In this document: positions 17,001 to 28,500 of the stretch, in pieces
How positions within the stretch are numbered: the first letter of the stretch is position 1
How the letters are laid out: the number at the start of each line of letters is the position of its first letter
Source: Nemertoderma westbladi
Lineage: Eukaryota > Xenacoelomorpha > Nemertodermatida > Nemertodermatidae
Direction of reading: 5' to 3'
DNA length: 64,000 bases
NCBI GenBank assembly: GCA_032718475.1
Contig: JAUCBJ010007175.1
Location: 60,290-124,289, forward strand
Notes under the pieces: generated by a model
Databases searched by the model: none
The model's input: the letters and a program-made list of their open reading frames with translations, nothing else
What the model was told of the DNA's origin: nothing
Program-made: the position numbers and the translations under genes

Positions 17001-20000
17001 TTTATGTGTTTTATCATATACAGGAATATATTGATATGTTTTATCGTATACAGGAATATATTTATGTGTTTTATCATATACAGGAATATATTGATGTGTT
17101 TTATCATATACAGGAATATATTGATATGTTTTATCGTATACAGGAATATATTGATATGTTTTATCGTATACAGGAATATATTTATGTGTTTTATCATATA
17201 CAGGAATATATTTATGTGTTTTATCATATACAGGAATATATTTATGTGTTTTATCATATACAGGAATATATTTATGTGTTTTATCATATACAGGAATATA
17301 TTTATGTGTTTTATCATATACAGGAATATATTTATGTGTTTTATCATATACAGGAATATATTTATGTGTTTTATCATATACAGGAATATATTTATGTGTT
17401 TTATCATATACAGGAATATATTTATGTGTTTTATCATATACAGGAATATATTTATGTGTTTTATCATATACAGGAATATATTTATGTGTTTTATCATATA
17501 CAGGAATATATTTATGTGTTTTATCATATACAGGAATATATTGATGTGTTTTATCGTATACAGGAATATATTGATATGTTTTATCGTATACAGGAATATA
17601 TTGATATGTTTTATCGTATACAGGAATATATTTATGTGTTTTATCATATACAGGAATATATTTATGTGTTTTATCATATACAGGAATATATTGATGTGTT
17701 TTATCATATACAGGAATATATTGATATGTTTTATCGTATACAGGAATATATTTATGTGTTTTATCATATACAGGAATATATTTATGTGTTTTATCATATA
17801 CAGGAATATATTTATGTGTTTTATCATATACAGGAATATATTTATGTGTTTTATCATATACAGGAATATATTTATGTGTTTTATCATATACAGGAATATA
17901 TTTATGTGTTTTATCATATACAGGAATATATTGATATGTTTTATCGTATACAGGAATATATTGATGTGTTTTATCATATACAGGAATATATTGATATGTT
18001 TTATCGTATACAGGAATATATTTATGTGTTTTATCATATACAGGAATATATTTATGTGTTTTATCATATACAGGAATATATTTATGTGTTTTATCATATA
18101 CAGGAATATATTTATGTGTTTTATCGTATACAGGAATATATTGATGTGTTTTATCGTATACAGGAATATATTGATGTGTTTTATCGTATACAGGAATATA
18201 TTGATATGTTTTATCGTATACAGGAATATATTGATATGTTTTATCGTATACAGGAATATATTGATATGTTTTATCGTATACAGGAATATATTTATGTGTT
18301 TTATCATATACAGGAATATATTGATGTGTTTTATCGTATACAGGAATATATTGATGTGTTTTATCATTAATTATACAGGAATATATTTATGTGTTTTATC
18401 ATATACAGGAATATATTTATGTGTTTTATCATATACAGGAATATATTTATGTGTTTTATCATATACAGGAATATATTTATGTGTTTTATCATATACAGGA
18501 ATATATTTATGTGTTTTATCATATACAGGAATATATTTATGTGTTTTATCATATACAGGAATATATTTATGTGTTTTATCATATACAGGAATATATTTAT
18601 GTGTTTTATCATATACAGGAATATATTTATGTGTTTTATCATATACAGGAATATATTTATGTGTTTTATCATATACAGGAATATATTTATGTGTTTTATC
18701 ATATACAGGAATATATTGATATGTTTTATCGTATACAGGAATATATTTATGTGTTTTATCATATACAGGAATATATTTATGTGTTTTATCATATACAGGA
18801 ATATATTTATGTGTTTTATCATATACAGGAATATATTGATGTGTTTTATCGTATACAGGAATATATTTATGTGTTTTATCATATACAGGAATATATTTAT
18901 GTGTTTTATCATATACAGGAATATATTGATATGTTTTATCGTATACAGGAATATATTTATGTGTTTTATCATATACAGGAATATATTGATGTGTTTTATC
19001 GTATACAGGAATATATTGATATGTTTTATCGTATACAGGAATATATTGATATGTTTTATCGTATACAGGAATATATTTATGTGTTTTATCATATACAGGA
19101 ATATATTTATGTGTTTTATCATATACAGGAATATATTGATGTGTTTTATCATATACAGGAATATATTGATATGTTTTATCGTATACAGGAATATATTTAT
19201 GTGTTTTATCATATACAGGAATATATTTATGTGTTTTATCATATACAGGAATATATTTATGTGTTTTATCATATACAGGAATATATTTATGTGTTTTATC
19301 ATATACAGGAATATATTTATGTGTTTTATCATATACAGGAATATATTTATGTGTTTTATCATATACAGGAATATATTGATATGTTTTATCGTATACAGGA
19401 ATATATTGATGTGTTTTATCATATACAGGAATATATTGATATGTTTTATCGTATACAGGAATATATTTATGTATTTTATCATATACAGGAATATATTTAT
19501 GTGTTTTATCATATACAGGAATATATTTATGTGTTTTATCATATACAGGAATATATTTATGTGTTTTATCGTATACAGGAATATATTGATGTGTTTTATC
19601 GTATACAGGAATATATTGATGTGTTTTATCGTATACAGGAATATATTGATATGTTTTATCGTATACAGGAATATATTGATATGTTTTATCGTATACAGGA
19701 ATATATTGATATGTTTTATCGTATACAGGAATATATTTATGTGTTTTATCATATACAGGAATATATTGATGTGTTTTATCGTATACAGGAATATATTGAT
19801 GTGTTTTATCATATACAGGAATATATTTATGTGTTTTATCATATACAGGAATATATTTATGTGTTTTATCATATACAGGAATATATTTATGTGTTTTATC
19901 ATATACAGGAATATATTTATGTGTTTTATCATATACAGGAATATATTTATGTGTTTTATCATATACAGGAATATATTTATGTGTTTTATCATATACAGGA

Positions 20001-21212
20001 ATATATTTATGTGTTTTATCATATACAGGAATATATTGATATGTTTTATCGTATACAGGAATATATTTATGTGTTTTATCATATACAGGAATATATTGAT
20101 GTGTTTTATCATATACAGGAATATATTGATATGTTTTATCGTATACAGGAATATATTGATATGTTTTATCGTATACAGGAATATATTTATGTGTTTTATC
20201 ATATACAGGAATATATTTATGTGTTTTATCATATACAGGAATATATTGATGTGTTTTATCATATACAGGAATATATTGATATGTTTTATCGTATACAGGA
20301 ATATATTTATGTGTTTTATCATATACAGGAATATATTTATGTGTTTTATCATATACAGGAATATATTTATGTGTTTTATCATATACAGGAATATATTTAT
20401 GTGTTTTATCATATACAGGAATATATTTATGTGTTTTATCATATACAGGAATATATTTATGTGTTTTATCATATACAGGAATATATTTATGTGTTTTATC
20501 GTATACAGGAATATATTGATGTGTTTTATCATATACAGGAATATATTTATGTGTTTTATCATATACAGGAATATATTTATGTGTTTTATCATATACAGGA
20601 ATATATTTATGTGTTTTATCATATACAGGAATATATTTATGTGTTTTATCATATACAGGAATATATTTATGTGTTTTATCATATACAGGAATATATTTAT
20701 GTGTTTTATCATATACAGGAATATATTTATGTGTTTTATCGTATACAGGAATATATTGATGTGTTTTATCATATACAGGAATATATTTATGTGTTTTATC
20801 GTATACAGGAATATATTTATGTGTTTTATCATATACAGGAATATATTTATGTGTTTTATCATATACAGGAATATATTTATGTGTTTTATCGTATACAGGA
20901 ATATATTGATGTGTTTTATCGTATACAGGAATATATTGATATGTTTTATCGTATACAGGAATATATTGATGTGTTTTATCATATACAGGAATATATTTAT
21001 GTGTTTTATCATATACAGGAATATATTTATGTGTTTTATCGTATACAGGAATATATTTATGTGTTTTATCATATACAGGAATATATTTATGTGTTTTATC
21101 GTATACAGGAATATATTGATATGTTTTATCGTATACAGGAATATATTGATATGTTTTATCATATACAGGAATATATTTATGTGTTTTATCATATACAGGA
21201 ATATATTGATGC
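2051..21212 (+). repeat. ~19.2 kb minisatellite, 30-bp unit, ~640 copies, derived from a 3' splice site
   Basis: An uninterrupted tandem array. The unit reads TATACAGGAATATATT, then TATG or GATG or GATATG, then TGTTTTATC with A or G. Units differ at only a few positions, which makes three or four common variants. Rare length variants occur: 28-bp units near 2095, 2573, 2841, 3859, 4127, 8810, 11718, 11986 and 15591, 29-bp units near 4885 and 8543, a partial duplication of TATACAG near 4686 and 15395, and TAATTA near 18366. The last unit runs into the exon at 21199, whose first bases GAATATATTGATG are identical to the unit. Since 30 is a multiple of 3 and the unit lacks stops in several frames, very long ORFs appear on both strands; I regard them as artefacts of the repeat. 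Confidence 0.97.
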
Positions 21213-21339
21213 TGCTATGAAAAATGTGAATGAATCGGTTGAGCCAGTTAATGAGTTAATAACTCGATTCAACAAGACGGAGGAACTTGTTGTAGAGAAG
21301 GCTGAGATTATAAATAAAGCCTATGCGAAAGCTGCTGAC
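21199..21339 (+). CDS. Penultimate exon of the laminin-beta-like gene, abutting the minisatellite
   Basis: A 141-bp exon encoding 47 residues. The acceptor is ATATACAG, which is itself the last repeat unit of the array, and the donor is GTGAGT. It enters in phase 0, matching the phase-0 end of the exon at 667, and leaves in phase 0. The protein is a charged helix with a spaced hydrophobic pattern (VNELITRF, ELVVEKAEIINKAY), consistent with a laminin long-arm coiled coil. The first four codons (E-Y-I-D) come from sequence shared with the satellite unit. Because upstream units keep this frame open back to about 18380, use of an upstream acceptor would add multiples of ten residues without a frameshift. 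Confidence 0.75.
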
Positions 21340-22386
21340 GTGAGTAAATATTTTATGGTAATTTAAATAATTTATGTGTGGCAAACCAACCAATATAATT
21401 CTGAGACTTCTATATACTAAGAATAGTAAAGGAAAGTTACTCGACAAAGAAAATAATATAAATAAGAACTTTGTATCACCTAAAGTTAGTGAATGTTAAC
21501 GGTGTCCGGGCAATTGCGACCCATGATTTTATTAAATTTCCTGGGTCGAAATTGTACGGGTAGCTCAGCTACATTTAAATTACTGTAGCTACATTTTAAA
21601 ATAGCGACTACATTATTCGCAATGTTATATTCTGAAATGCTTTTTATATTAATTTTACTAATTGTATTATAATTACTGTAGCTACATTTAATTACAACAG
21701 CTACATTGGAACAAAAGGGAGGGTTGGCCATACATTATTTGCCATTAGATATTCTGGAATGCTTAGAATTAAAATTAATTGTTTTGGCATAACCTACGTA
21801 TATTGTTAACATTGTTCATGCGTCATTTTTTTTACTAGCTATTGATATAATATATTTATTCTATATAATGTTTTATGAGTTATTATTTATGATCGGGTCG
21901 CAATTGTTCCGGTCGCAATTGTCCGTGTCGCAATTGTCCGGGTCGCAATTGTTCCGGTCGCAATTGTCCGGGTCGCGATTGTCCGGGTCGTAATTGTCCG
22001 GGTCGCAATTGTCCGGGTCGCGATTGTCCGGGTCGTAATTGTCCGGGTCGCAATTGTCCGGGTCGCAATTGTCCGGGTCGCAATTGTCCGGGTCGCAATT
22101 GTCCGGGTCGCGATTGTCCGAGTCGCGATTGTCCGGGTCGCAATTGTCCGGGTCGTAATTGTCCGGGTCGCAATTGTCCGGGTCGCAATTGTCCGGGTCG
22201 TAATTGTCCGGGTCGCAATTGTTCTAACTTCAATTTTAACTAACCCGTCTTGAGTGAGTTTTGCACGGGTTTGCAGGTTTCGAACAGGAAGACAAAGGAA
22301 GCGATTGTTCTAATTTCCTTTACACAGAAGTAGTAAATAATTTTTAAACAAATCTTGTCACAAATCTCGTTCGTTTTTTTCTGTAG
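21340..22386 (+). other. Last intron of the laminin-beta-like gene
   Basis: Bounded by GTGAGT and TTTTTTTCTGTAG. Contains AT-rich sequence with degenerate copies of 'actgtagctacattt' and 'atattctgaaatgct' (about 21570-21770), and the 15-bp tandem repeat described separately. Confidence 0.7.
21895..22225 (+). repeat. 15-bp tandem repeat, about 22 copies, in the last intron
   Basis: The unit is CAATTGTCCGGGTCG with point variants (taattg, cgattg, gttccgg). It is much richer in GC than the surrounding intron. Single seed-like copies occur upstream near 21508 (inverted) and 21541. The 15-bp period leaves a frame open on the minus strand (repeating R-P-G-Q-L), which is not taken as coding. Confidence 0.93.
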
Positions 22387-22602
22387 TTGAGGGAGGAAAC
22401 AAGGAAAGTGGAAGACGCAATAAACGACGATCAAATAGAATTAGATGAGTTGAGTAAGCGACATGATGAGAAGGCTAAAGGGCTGAAAGATATGGAAGAG
22501 GAACTCATTAGATTGAATAAGGAGCTTGAGAAGGAGGTCGCTGATATGATAGCCAAGGAGAAGTTCTACAGAACATGCGTATCTAAACCACCCATCGATT
22601 AA
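22387..22602 (+). CDS. Terminal exon of the laminin-beta-like gene
   Basis: The acceptor TTTCTGTAG ends at 22386. The exon enters in phase 0, encodes 71 residues and ends with TAA. The protein is a continuous charged coiled coil followed by a short tail with a single Cys in the context KFYRTC and six residues after it. In laminin beta chains the coiled coil ends in a Y-x-T-C-type tail whose Cys pairs with the gamma chain; the resemblance in position and context is why I call the gene laminin-beta-like. Other long coiled-coil proteins cannot be excluded, since no globular domain lies in the window. Across the four exons about 190 residues are visible. A possible ATTAAA poly(A) signal lies only 5 bases after the stop (22607-22612). 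Confidence 0.7.
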   Translation: MREETRKVEDAINDDQIELDELSKRHDEKAKGLKDMEEELIRLNKELEKEVADMIAKEKFYRTCVSKPPID

Positions 22603-22807
22603 CTTAATTAAAACTTTTAGTAATTATTGTTCATTATTATTATTATTATTGTTATTTTCATTGAATTTTTAGTTGGCGGTCCCATTTTGACAAGTAGACA
22701 CATCTTATTCTTATCTTTAAATAATATTTTATGCATCGGAGATTATACTTTTTTTTTATAGAGTGTCTATTTGTTTAAATCTGTTAATCGGTTAATCTTG
22801 AACACAC
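22603..22807. other. 3' flank of the laminin-like gene
   Basis: AT-rich, with an (ATT)n run near 22635. Holds candidate polyadenylation hexamers and no ORF. Ends at the LTR of element A. Confidence 0.5.
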
Positions 22808-23365
22808 TGTGACGGGATCCAAGGAGGATCCCGGTTTATCCGCGGTTATTATAAGTACGCGTCCCCGCCGTGTGAATGTGAAAAGAGTCTAAGAGTTCTG
22901 ATGTTATTGATTCTCCGATATATGTATAATGTAATGGGTATAGTATAAATGGATACAGTATAGATGGTTGAAGTACAAAGAGTTATTACGGTATGCACAG
23001 ATAAAATGGTGGTAGGTGAGGACGGTCTTAGAAGTCTCCGCTCTACCCTAGCTAACCGACTAATACAATGAGATAACTGATTACAGTAACATGGTACCTA
23101 ATAATATATATTGCACGGTTTGGCCGTCGTTACACCTAGCCGGTGCCTTCCCCCCATTGGCTAATATCCCTGTTGGCGCCCTTTGGAGTGTTTCCCCTCA
23201 CTCCTGCTATTCTCTCTCTGTCAGGGGTATGGCCCCTGACCCCTATTGTGCGTTTCTCCTTCCCACTTTGTTGGGGTGACACGAGGTTGGGTAATCAACC
23301 TCGTGTTCCCAATATTGCTTAATGGCTCACTTTATGGGGTGTTAGCGGAATTGGATAAGCTAACA
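22808..23365 (-). repeat. 3' LTR of element A
   Basis: Starts TGTGACGGG and ends GCTAACA on the + strand, giving TG...CA termini in both orientations. Nearly identical to 51787-52334 as far as that copy extends, with small differences such as a 3-bp indel near 23133. Its GTGTTAGC...GCTAACAC end forms an inverted repeat. Confidence 0.85.
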
Positions 23366-23376
23366 CTCCCCCCCAT
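23366..23376 (-). promoter_or_regulatory. Polypurine tract of element A
   Basis: On the - strand a run of G ending GAG immediately precedes the TGTTAGC start of the 3' LTR, the position where plus-strand DNA synthesis is primed in LTR elements. Confidence 0.6.
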
Positions 23377-23579
23377 GCTATCTTCCCGGTGAGAAGATAG
23401 CATCCTCCTCAAGTGCGCTACAATTCCGCTGGATCCCGATCTAGTATCGGGTGTGGGGTGGAACTATTTTCTCTCGGAGCCGGCTTTCCAGGCCGACCCC
23501 TATGGGTATGATAATGCTACCCGGTTCGCCTGGCGTCCCATGTCGGGCCGATCGTGCGCTCCTCTCACACGACTTTTGT

Positions 23580-25440
23580 TTCCCCAGCACTTTCGCCACT
23601 CTAACTCTACTCTACTCTCACCCCAACTCTTACACTCTCGGACCTCTTCGTCCCTTAATCTGCCTCTTACTTCTCCCCCCCCCCCACACTTGAATTGCGC
23701 TCGCACTCTCTCTATACCCTAAGGCCCTAATCTCTAATGCTACCCCTGTGCTATCATACTATCTACCTACTACTTACTTGATAACTATCTAACTCTCTTA
23801 CTATCTACTAACTCTCCGACTCTAACTAGCTCTACTAAGTCTAACTAACTCCTAACTCTCTACTTCTACTAACTCCCTCTAACTCTTACCAACTCTTCTA
23901 ACTACGTGGCGCTTAGGGTGCCCACGACCCCTCTACTACTAACTCTAACTAAAACCCCCTAAGTCTACCAACTCTCTAGCCCTTTAACTAGAACTCTAAC
24001 TCTACCCACTCTTCTAACTACGTGGCGCTTGCGGTGCCCACAACCACTCTACTATCTGGCACCCTATGTGCCTGTCTCTACTACTCTACTACCTGGCACC
24101 CTATGTGCCCTCTCTACTATTCTACTCTCTGGCACCCTATGTGCCCTCTCTACTACTCTACTACCTCTAACTCTCTAACTCTACTACCTGGCACCCTATG
24201 TGCCCTCTCTACTACTCTACTCTCTGGCACCCTATGTGCCCTCTCTACTACTTCTAACACTCTAACTCTACTACTTGGCACCCTATGTGCCCTCTCTACT
24301 ACTCTACTCTATCTACATCTTACTCCCTTTCGTCTACTCGACTGCACGTGACGCTCTGAGTGCCGGCAGAGTGGGTACGTTAATTATGTGAACTACTACT
24401 AACTCTTACTAACTCTACTAACTCAACTAACTCTACTAACTCTCTACTAACTCAACTAACTCTACTACTAACTCTACTAACTCAACTAACTCTACTACTA
24501 ACTTCTTGTGCCCGGCACCTCTTGTGCCCGGCACCCACCCTAATTAACATACCCTGCTCTTACATCAAACACGTCATCACGTCCGTGCCCCACTAAGTTC
24601 AACGCATCCCCTACTAACTCTAACTACGTGGCGCTTGCGGTGCCCACAACCACTCTGCTTACTACTTCCTACGTGGCGCTTACGGTGCCCACAACCTCTA
24701 CTGAGGCTACTACTTTCTACGTGGCGCTTATGGTGCCCACAACCCTCTACTGCTCTACTAACTTTCTAACTAACGGTACTACGTACCCTCTTACTAACTA
24801 TACCCCTAACACTCCTAACTAACGGTACTACGTACCCTCTTACTAACTATACCTCTAACACTCCTAACTAACGGTACTACATACCCTCTTACTAACTCCT
24901 CTAACACTCCCTACTAACGGTACTACGTACCCTCTTACTAACTCTAACTGACTAACGGTACTACGTACCCTCTAACTAACTCCTCTAACACTCCCTACTA
25001 ACGGTACTACGTACCCTCTTACTAACTCTAACTGACTAACGGTACTACGTACCCTCTAACTAACTCTAACTAACTAACGGTACTACTCTCTTACTACCTA
25101 ACTTCTACCTACTAACGGTACTACGTACCCTCTCACTAACTTCTCTAACTCTCTCTACTAACTAATGGTACTACGTACCCTCTTACTAACTTCTAACTCC
25201 ACTAACTAACGGTACTACGTACCCTCTTACCAACTTCTCTAACTCTCTCTACTAACTAACGGTACTACGTACCCTCTTACTAACTTATCTAACTCTCTCT
25301 ACTAACTAACGGTACTACGTACCCTCTTACTAACTAACTAACCTCTCTAACTAACGGTACTACGTACCCTCTAACTCTTACTCTCTCTAACTAACGGTAC
25401 TACTCTCGTACTGCCTAACTTCTACCTACTTTATTATTTA
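23580..25440. repeat. CT-rich internal repeats of element A
   Basis: Several degenerate tandem families follow one another: 'ctactaactc' words throughout; TGGCACCCTATGTGCC about six times at 24057-24290; 'tacgtggcgcttgcggtgcccac' variants near 23904, 24019, 24625, 24671 and 24719; and ACGGTACTACGTACCCTC about fifteen times at 24773-25400, spaced 35-55 bp. The last motif has inverted arms GGTAC and GTACC. ORFs here are low-complexity and not supported as genes. Confidence 0.85.
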
Positions 25441-25460
25441 ATTATTTTTATTAATTTTAA

Positions 25461-26024
25461 TTAAATAATTATTTTCCGTGGGAAGGGCGTCTCGCCCTCA
25501 TTTCCACCCCCCTCAGTCCAAAACATTGGACGACTAAAAACTCTCAGGTGCCCCTTCTTCCAGTAGGCACTCTCCCACTGCCCTCCTATACGTCCTCTAA
25601 CTCTTCGCCACACTCTCTTCGATATTACCTCTGCTGGCCTCCCCTTTCGTATGTGCGCTGGCATTAAAGGCCTCGACGACCCCCGCTCGTACCTCGGTAT
25701 ACACGACGTCTGCCCATGTAATGCCCCCTCGCACTGTGTCAGTCCTGCGTGTGTATGCAACACGCCTCCTTCTACTTTCCCGTCTCCTTTATGTTTGCTC
25801 ATGGGCTTCTCTGCCCCTGGTCTAGTCCTTTCACATCCTCTCCCTTTCCAACACTCTCCGGATCTGTGTCCTTTCACCACACATCGATGACATAGTCCGT
25901 TTGCGTCTGTGTAGGCTACACGATCTCGTTTGGGCAACGCTTGCCAGTGCTTACAACTCCTGGTCTTATGGGTTCCGTCCCGATGTAATTGACATTCGAA
26001 TCCTGGATTATAGCGTTTCCTGTA
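25461..26024 (-). pseudogene. Zinc-knuckle gag-like segment of element A, cut by element B
   Basis: The frame is open from the insertion point of element B (26024) to a stop at 25461, 188 codons. It carries CHRCVVKGHRSGEC, a C-x2-C-x4-H-x4-C zinc knuckle typical of retroelement nucleocapsids. Just upstream is a knuckle-like CQLHRDGTHKTRSC with His in place of the second Cys. The rest is basic (K/R-rich). The frame has no ATG near its start and was evidently continuous with sequence now beyond 48278, where the same frame is open for about 17 codons overlapping the end of another ORF in a different frame. Role inferred: binding of element RNA. Confidence 0.55.
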
Positions 26025-26029
26025 TAGTC
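26025..26029. other. Target site duplication of element B, left copy
   Basis: TAGTC directly before the LTR start TGTTCGCG; the same five bases follow the right LTR at 48273-48277. Confidence 0.85.
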
Positions 26030-27264
26030 TGTTCGCGCTTTCAGACCTTTGGCAGTTTAACCCGCCAAATTAGGATGTCTTTTAGATAATAAATCACTTT
26101 TAGCCTATGACAAGTATTTGATTCACTACACTAGTCGAAACCAATCTGTGCGCGATCATTCACCCGCTGGATATACCCGGGAGATTGGGTTCGACGGCTT
26201 AATCTTATTGCTATGTAAGCCTAATGTATTATTCGACTGACAGTATTATATAATCTCTGACAATATTATTCACCTTCGGGAAATATTAACAGTTCCTTTA
26301 GGACGTGGCGCTCTATCTATATAAACAGAGTTATGACTTAAACTACTCACAACGATATGGCTTAGTTATAATTCACATATATGGCGCATTCTTTAGGAAA
26401 TGCTTCGTTATCAGTCTCACTCATACACAATGCTGCACAATACTGCACACTAATCTGCCGATCTTCACTGATTTTAGTCACATATAAAAGGAACACGGAC
26501 CGACTCATGTAGGGTCTATCAAATAACATTAGATTCACTTCAAACCACTTTAACATAAGTCACAATCGTTATATATAACCTTTCTCTCTTACCTTCGGTA
26601 TATCAAGAATATTGGGTTTCGGGGTTATTTATCGTTATTCCAAATATAATAATTCATCAACCATATTATGAAGGACCGACAGTAAATAGCAGTATAACAA
26701 TAGAATGTAAACACAGTGTTTGATTAGGTATGGTATGTTATGATTTGAGTTGAGTTGTTATGCAGTTTGCAGTCAGTGTTTGCAGTGAGATAACGGATAT
26801 ATGTCCTTATAATTAAGCCTACTAGTGTTAGGCTAAAAACAGAACAGCACAAAATATTTCCAAGCCGTTCTCTCCTGGCTCAGAACAGAATGTAAACACT
26901 GCACATAAAGCATTACGTGATTTCTAGGAAATTTCTCTACAAGAGCCATAAAAATGCTCTGATTGGCTGACTGAACTGAGAGACGCCGTAGAACAAAGAA
27001 AATCAACACATATGAATATCAGCTGTTAACCGTCGTCATAGTAACTACTGTTCAAGAGTAGCTATCACCTTTTGCGTCACGAATTGCCATAGAATCATCA
27101 ACTATGCCTTCCACAGTACACGTACGGAGGAAATAGCTCTTAGATCCTCTAAAAAACACCAATACAGTAATAATACGGTCTCTTACACTTATTAAATCAA
27201 CTACAGAGTATTTTAATGTAAAAGATAATAAAAATAACGGGGCAATTCAGCAAAGGCTTTTACA
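26030..27264 (-). repeat. 3' LTR of element B
   Basis: 1235 bp, TGTTCGCG at the left and TTTTACA at the right. After removing the LINE insertion and its duplicated target, the other LTR is also exactly 1235 bp. The one difference I noticed is A at 27010 versus G at 48018. Confidence 0.95.
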
Positions 27265-27275
27265 CCGCTCCCAGA
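27265..27275 (-). promoter_or_regulatory. Polypurine tract of element B
   Basis: On the - strand CTGGGAGCGG ends exactly where the 3' LTR begins with TGTAAAAG. Position and composition fit a plus-strand primer. Confidence 0.6.
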
Positions 27276-27342
27276 AAATGGGATTTTCAGTCTATAAAAT
27301 ATAAAAATCACAGTTTCTAAAACCTAAAGATACTCTAAACAG

Positions 27343-28500
27343 TTAGTCTTTCTTACGCGGACGGCGTTTACGCAGTTTCGTGAGGCTAGCAAGAGTCCTT
27401 TTCTCTTTGGGGCGAGCCACTTTACGAGGAGGGCTGTAGCTCCTAGGCGAAGGGTGCAATTCAATTGCATCAGAAGGTGTAGGGTTACGATCGGTATACC
27501 CGCCGGTCGAAGTGCCTGGTTGATTAATATCAACCTCGGGGGAGCGAGGTCTAACGGCCTTTAGGGCGCGTCTCAGGACAGCAGCTCCTACGGGTCCTTG
27601 ACGGGTCGTCTGGACACTAGCAGTGGGTGGACCGTGAGTGTTGAGGAACTTTCTCGGTTTAATGGTTCTCTCCAGCTCGCGTTCTCGGGTTCGATATTCA
27701 TATGGTCGCCGAGATACTTCCTGTAGTTCAGGATGCGAGTTCACAAAGATGTCGCCATACTCGGGGTCCTGACGGATAAAATTGATCAGGTGATATGTGG
27801 TTATATCATTAGGGTTAACGTTTCTAAGGTATTTTCTGACAAACTTGGTGGAAATACACTCACCAACACGCTTCATTAACTCGTAACTTGGTACGCGTGT
27901 TTTCTGTTCAATCGACGCGAAGAGATAAGGATGGAACGCGTAAACTCCTTCGTAAGCTCGTCCAGGGTAATAGCGATGTCGAGATTCGCAATGTAAATCC
28001 GCGTTCGCTTCCCAAGCTCGGATGTATCGCAGGGTGATTATCTCGTCTACACTCTCTAAATCGCGATTAAAGGGACAATTGTAACTTTCATGTCCTTTGA
28101 GTTGACAGTAGTGACATTGAGTCATAAATTGTGGGCAGACGGCAAAGATATGAGAGTTATTAAGTCTGCAATAAGCACAATATATTTCCATCATCGGTTG
28201 TTCGAGGAAATAGGAACAAGGTACGCTCGAGTCTAGAGGGGTGAAGTGGTCTCTCGATGCGCATAATCGACAACGTTTTCGAGAAACGTAGTTGGCGTGT
28301 CGATAATCGTACGCTGTGAGACGTTGTGGACCTTGATACCACTCTATGACATAATCATTGTCACTGCTCCGGGAAGTTGTAGGCTGAATCGCTTCTGATT
28401 CCAAGCACACTGGTTCATCCTCCAGCTGTATAGACGAAGTGGGTGCGTCTGTTTCAGTAAGTGGATCCACTGTCTGTATTTCCACGACAGAATAACCTGT
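27343..28500 (-). pseudogene. 3' half of the last ORF of element B (triple zinc-knuckle region)
   Basis: About 385 codons in frame, ending with TAG 79 bases before the 3' LTR. Near its middle it has Cys/His clusters: CRLCASRDHF with a later Cys, CAYCRLNNSHIFAVC (C-x2-C-x5-H-x4-C) and CHYCQLKGHESYNC (a canonical C-x2-C-x4-H-x4-C knuckle), suggesting nucleic-acid binding. The C-terminus is basic and proline-rich (KVARPKEKRT, KLRKRRPRKKD), possibly a nuclear-localisation or RNA-binding tail. It was originally the continuation of the ORF at 28566-31670; a 65-bp LINE stub with 9-bp duplicated flanks now separates them. No membrane segment is present, so it does not look like an envelope protein. 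I do not recognise the family. Confidence 0.65.

Noticed and set aside
2051-21212. CRISPR array
   Set aside because: No unique spacers; the 30-bp units are head-to-tail with no separation, no cas genes are present and the context is eukaryotic.
2043-21366. Very long ORFs (up to about 2,280 codons) on both strands across the 30-bp array
   Set aside because: The unit length is a multiple of 3 and lacks stops in several frames, so any frame stays open. The peptides are pure decamer repeats in multiple frames on both strands, with no independent start or domain. Only the possible in-frame exon extension is retained as a hypothesis.
21883-22233. R-P-G-Q-L repeat ORF on the - strand
   Set aside because: Follows from a 15-bp tandem repeat within an intron of a + strand gene.
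22603-23000. tRNA or other structured RNA genes
   Set aside because: No cloverleaf or known RNA motif was recognised here or elsewhere in the window.
24022-24351. Ser/Thr/Leu-rich ORF (LCALSTTLL repeats) on the + strand
   Set aside because: Low-complexity translation of CT-rich repeats, antisense to element A.
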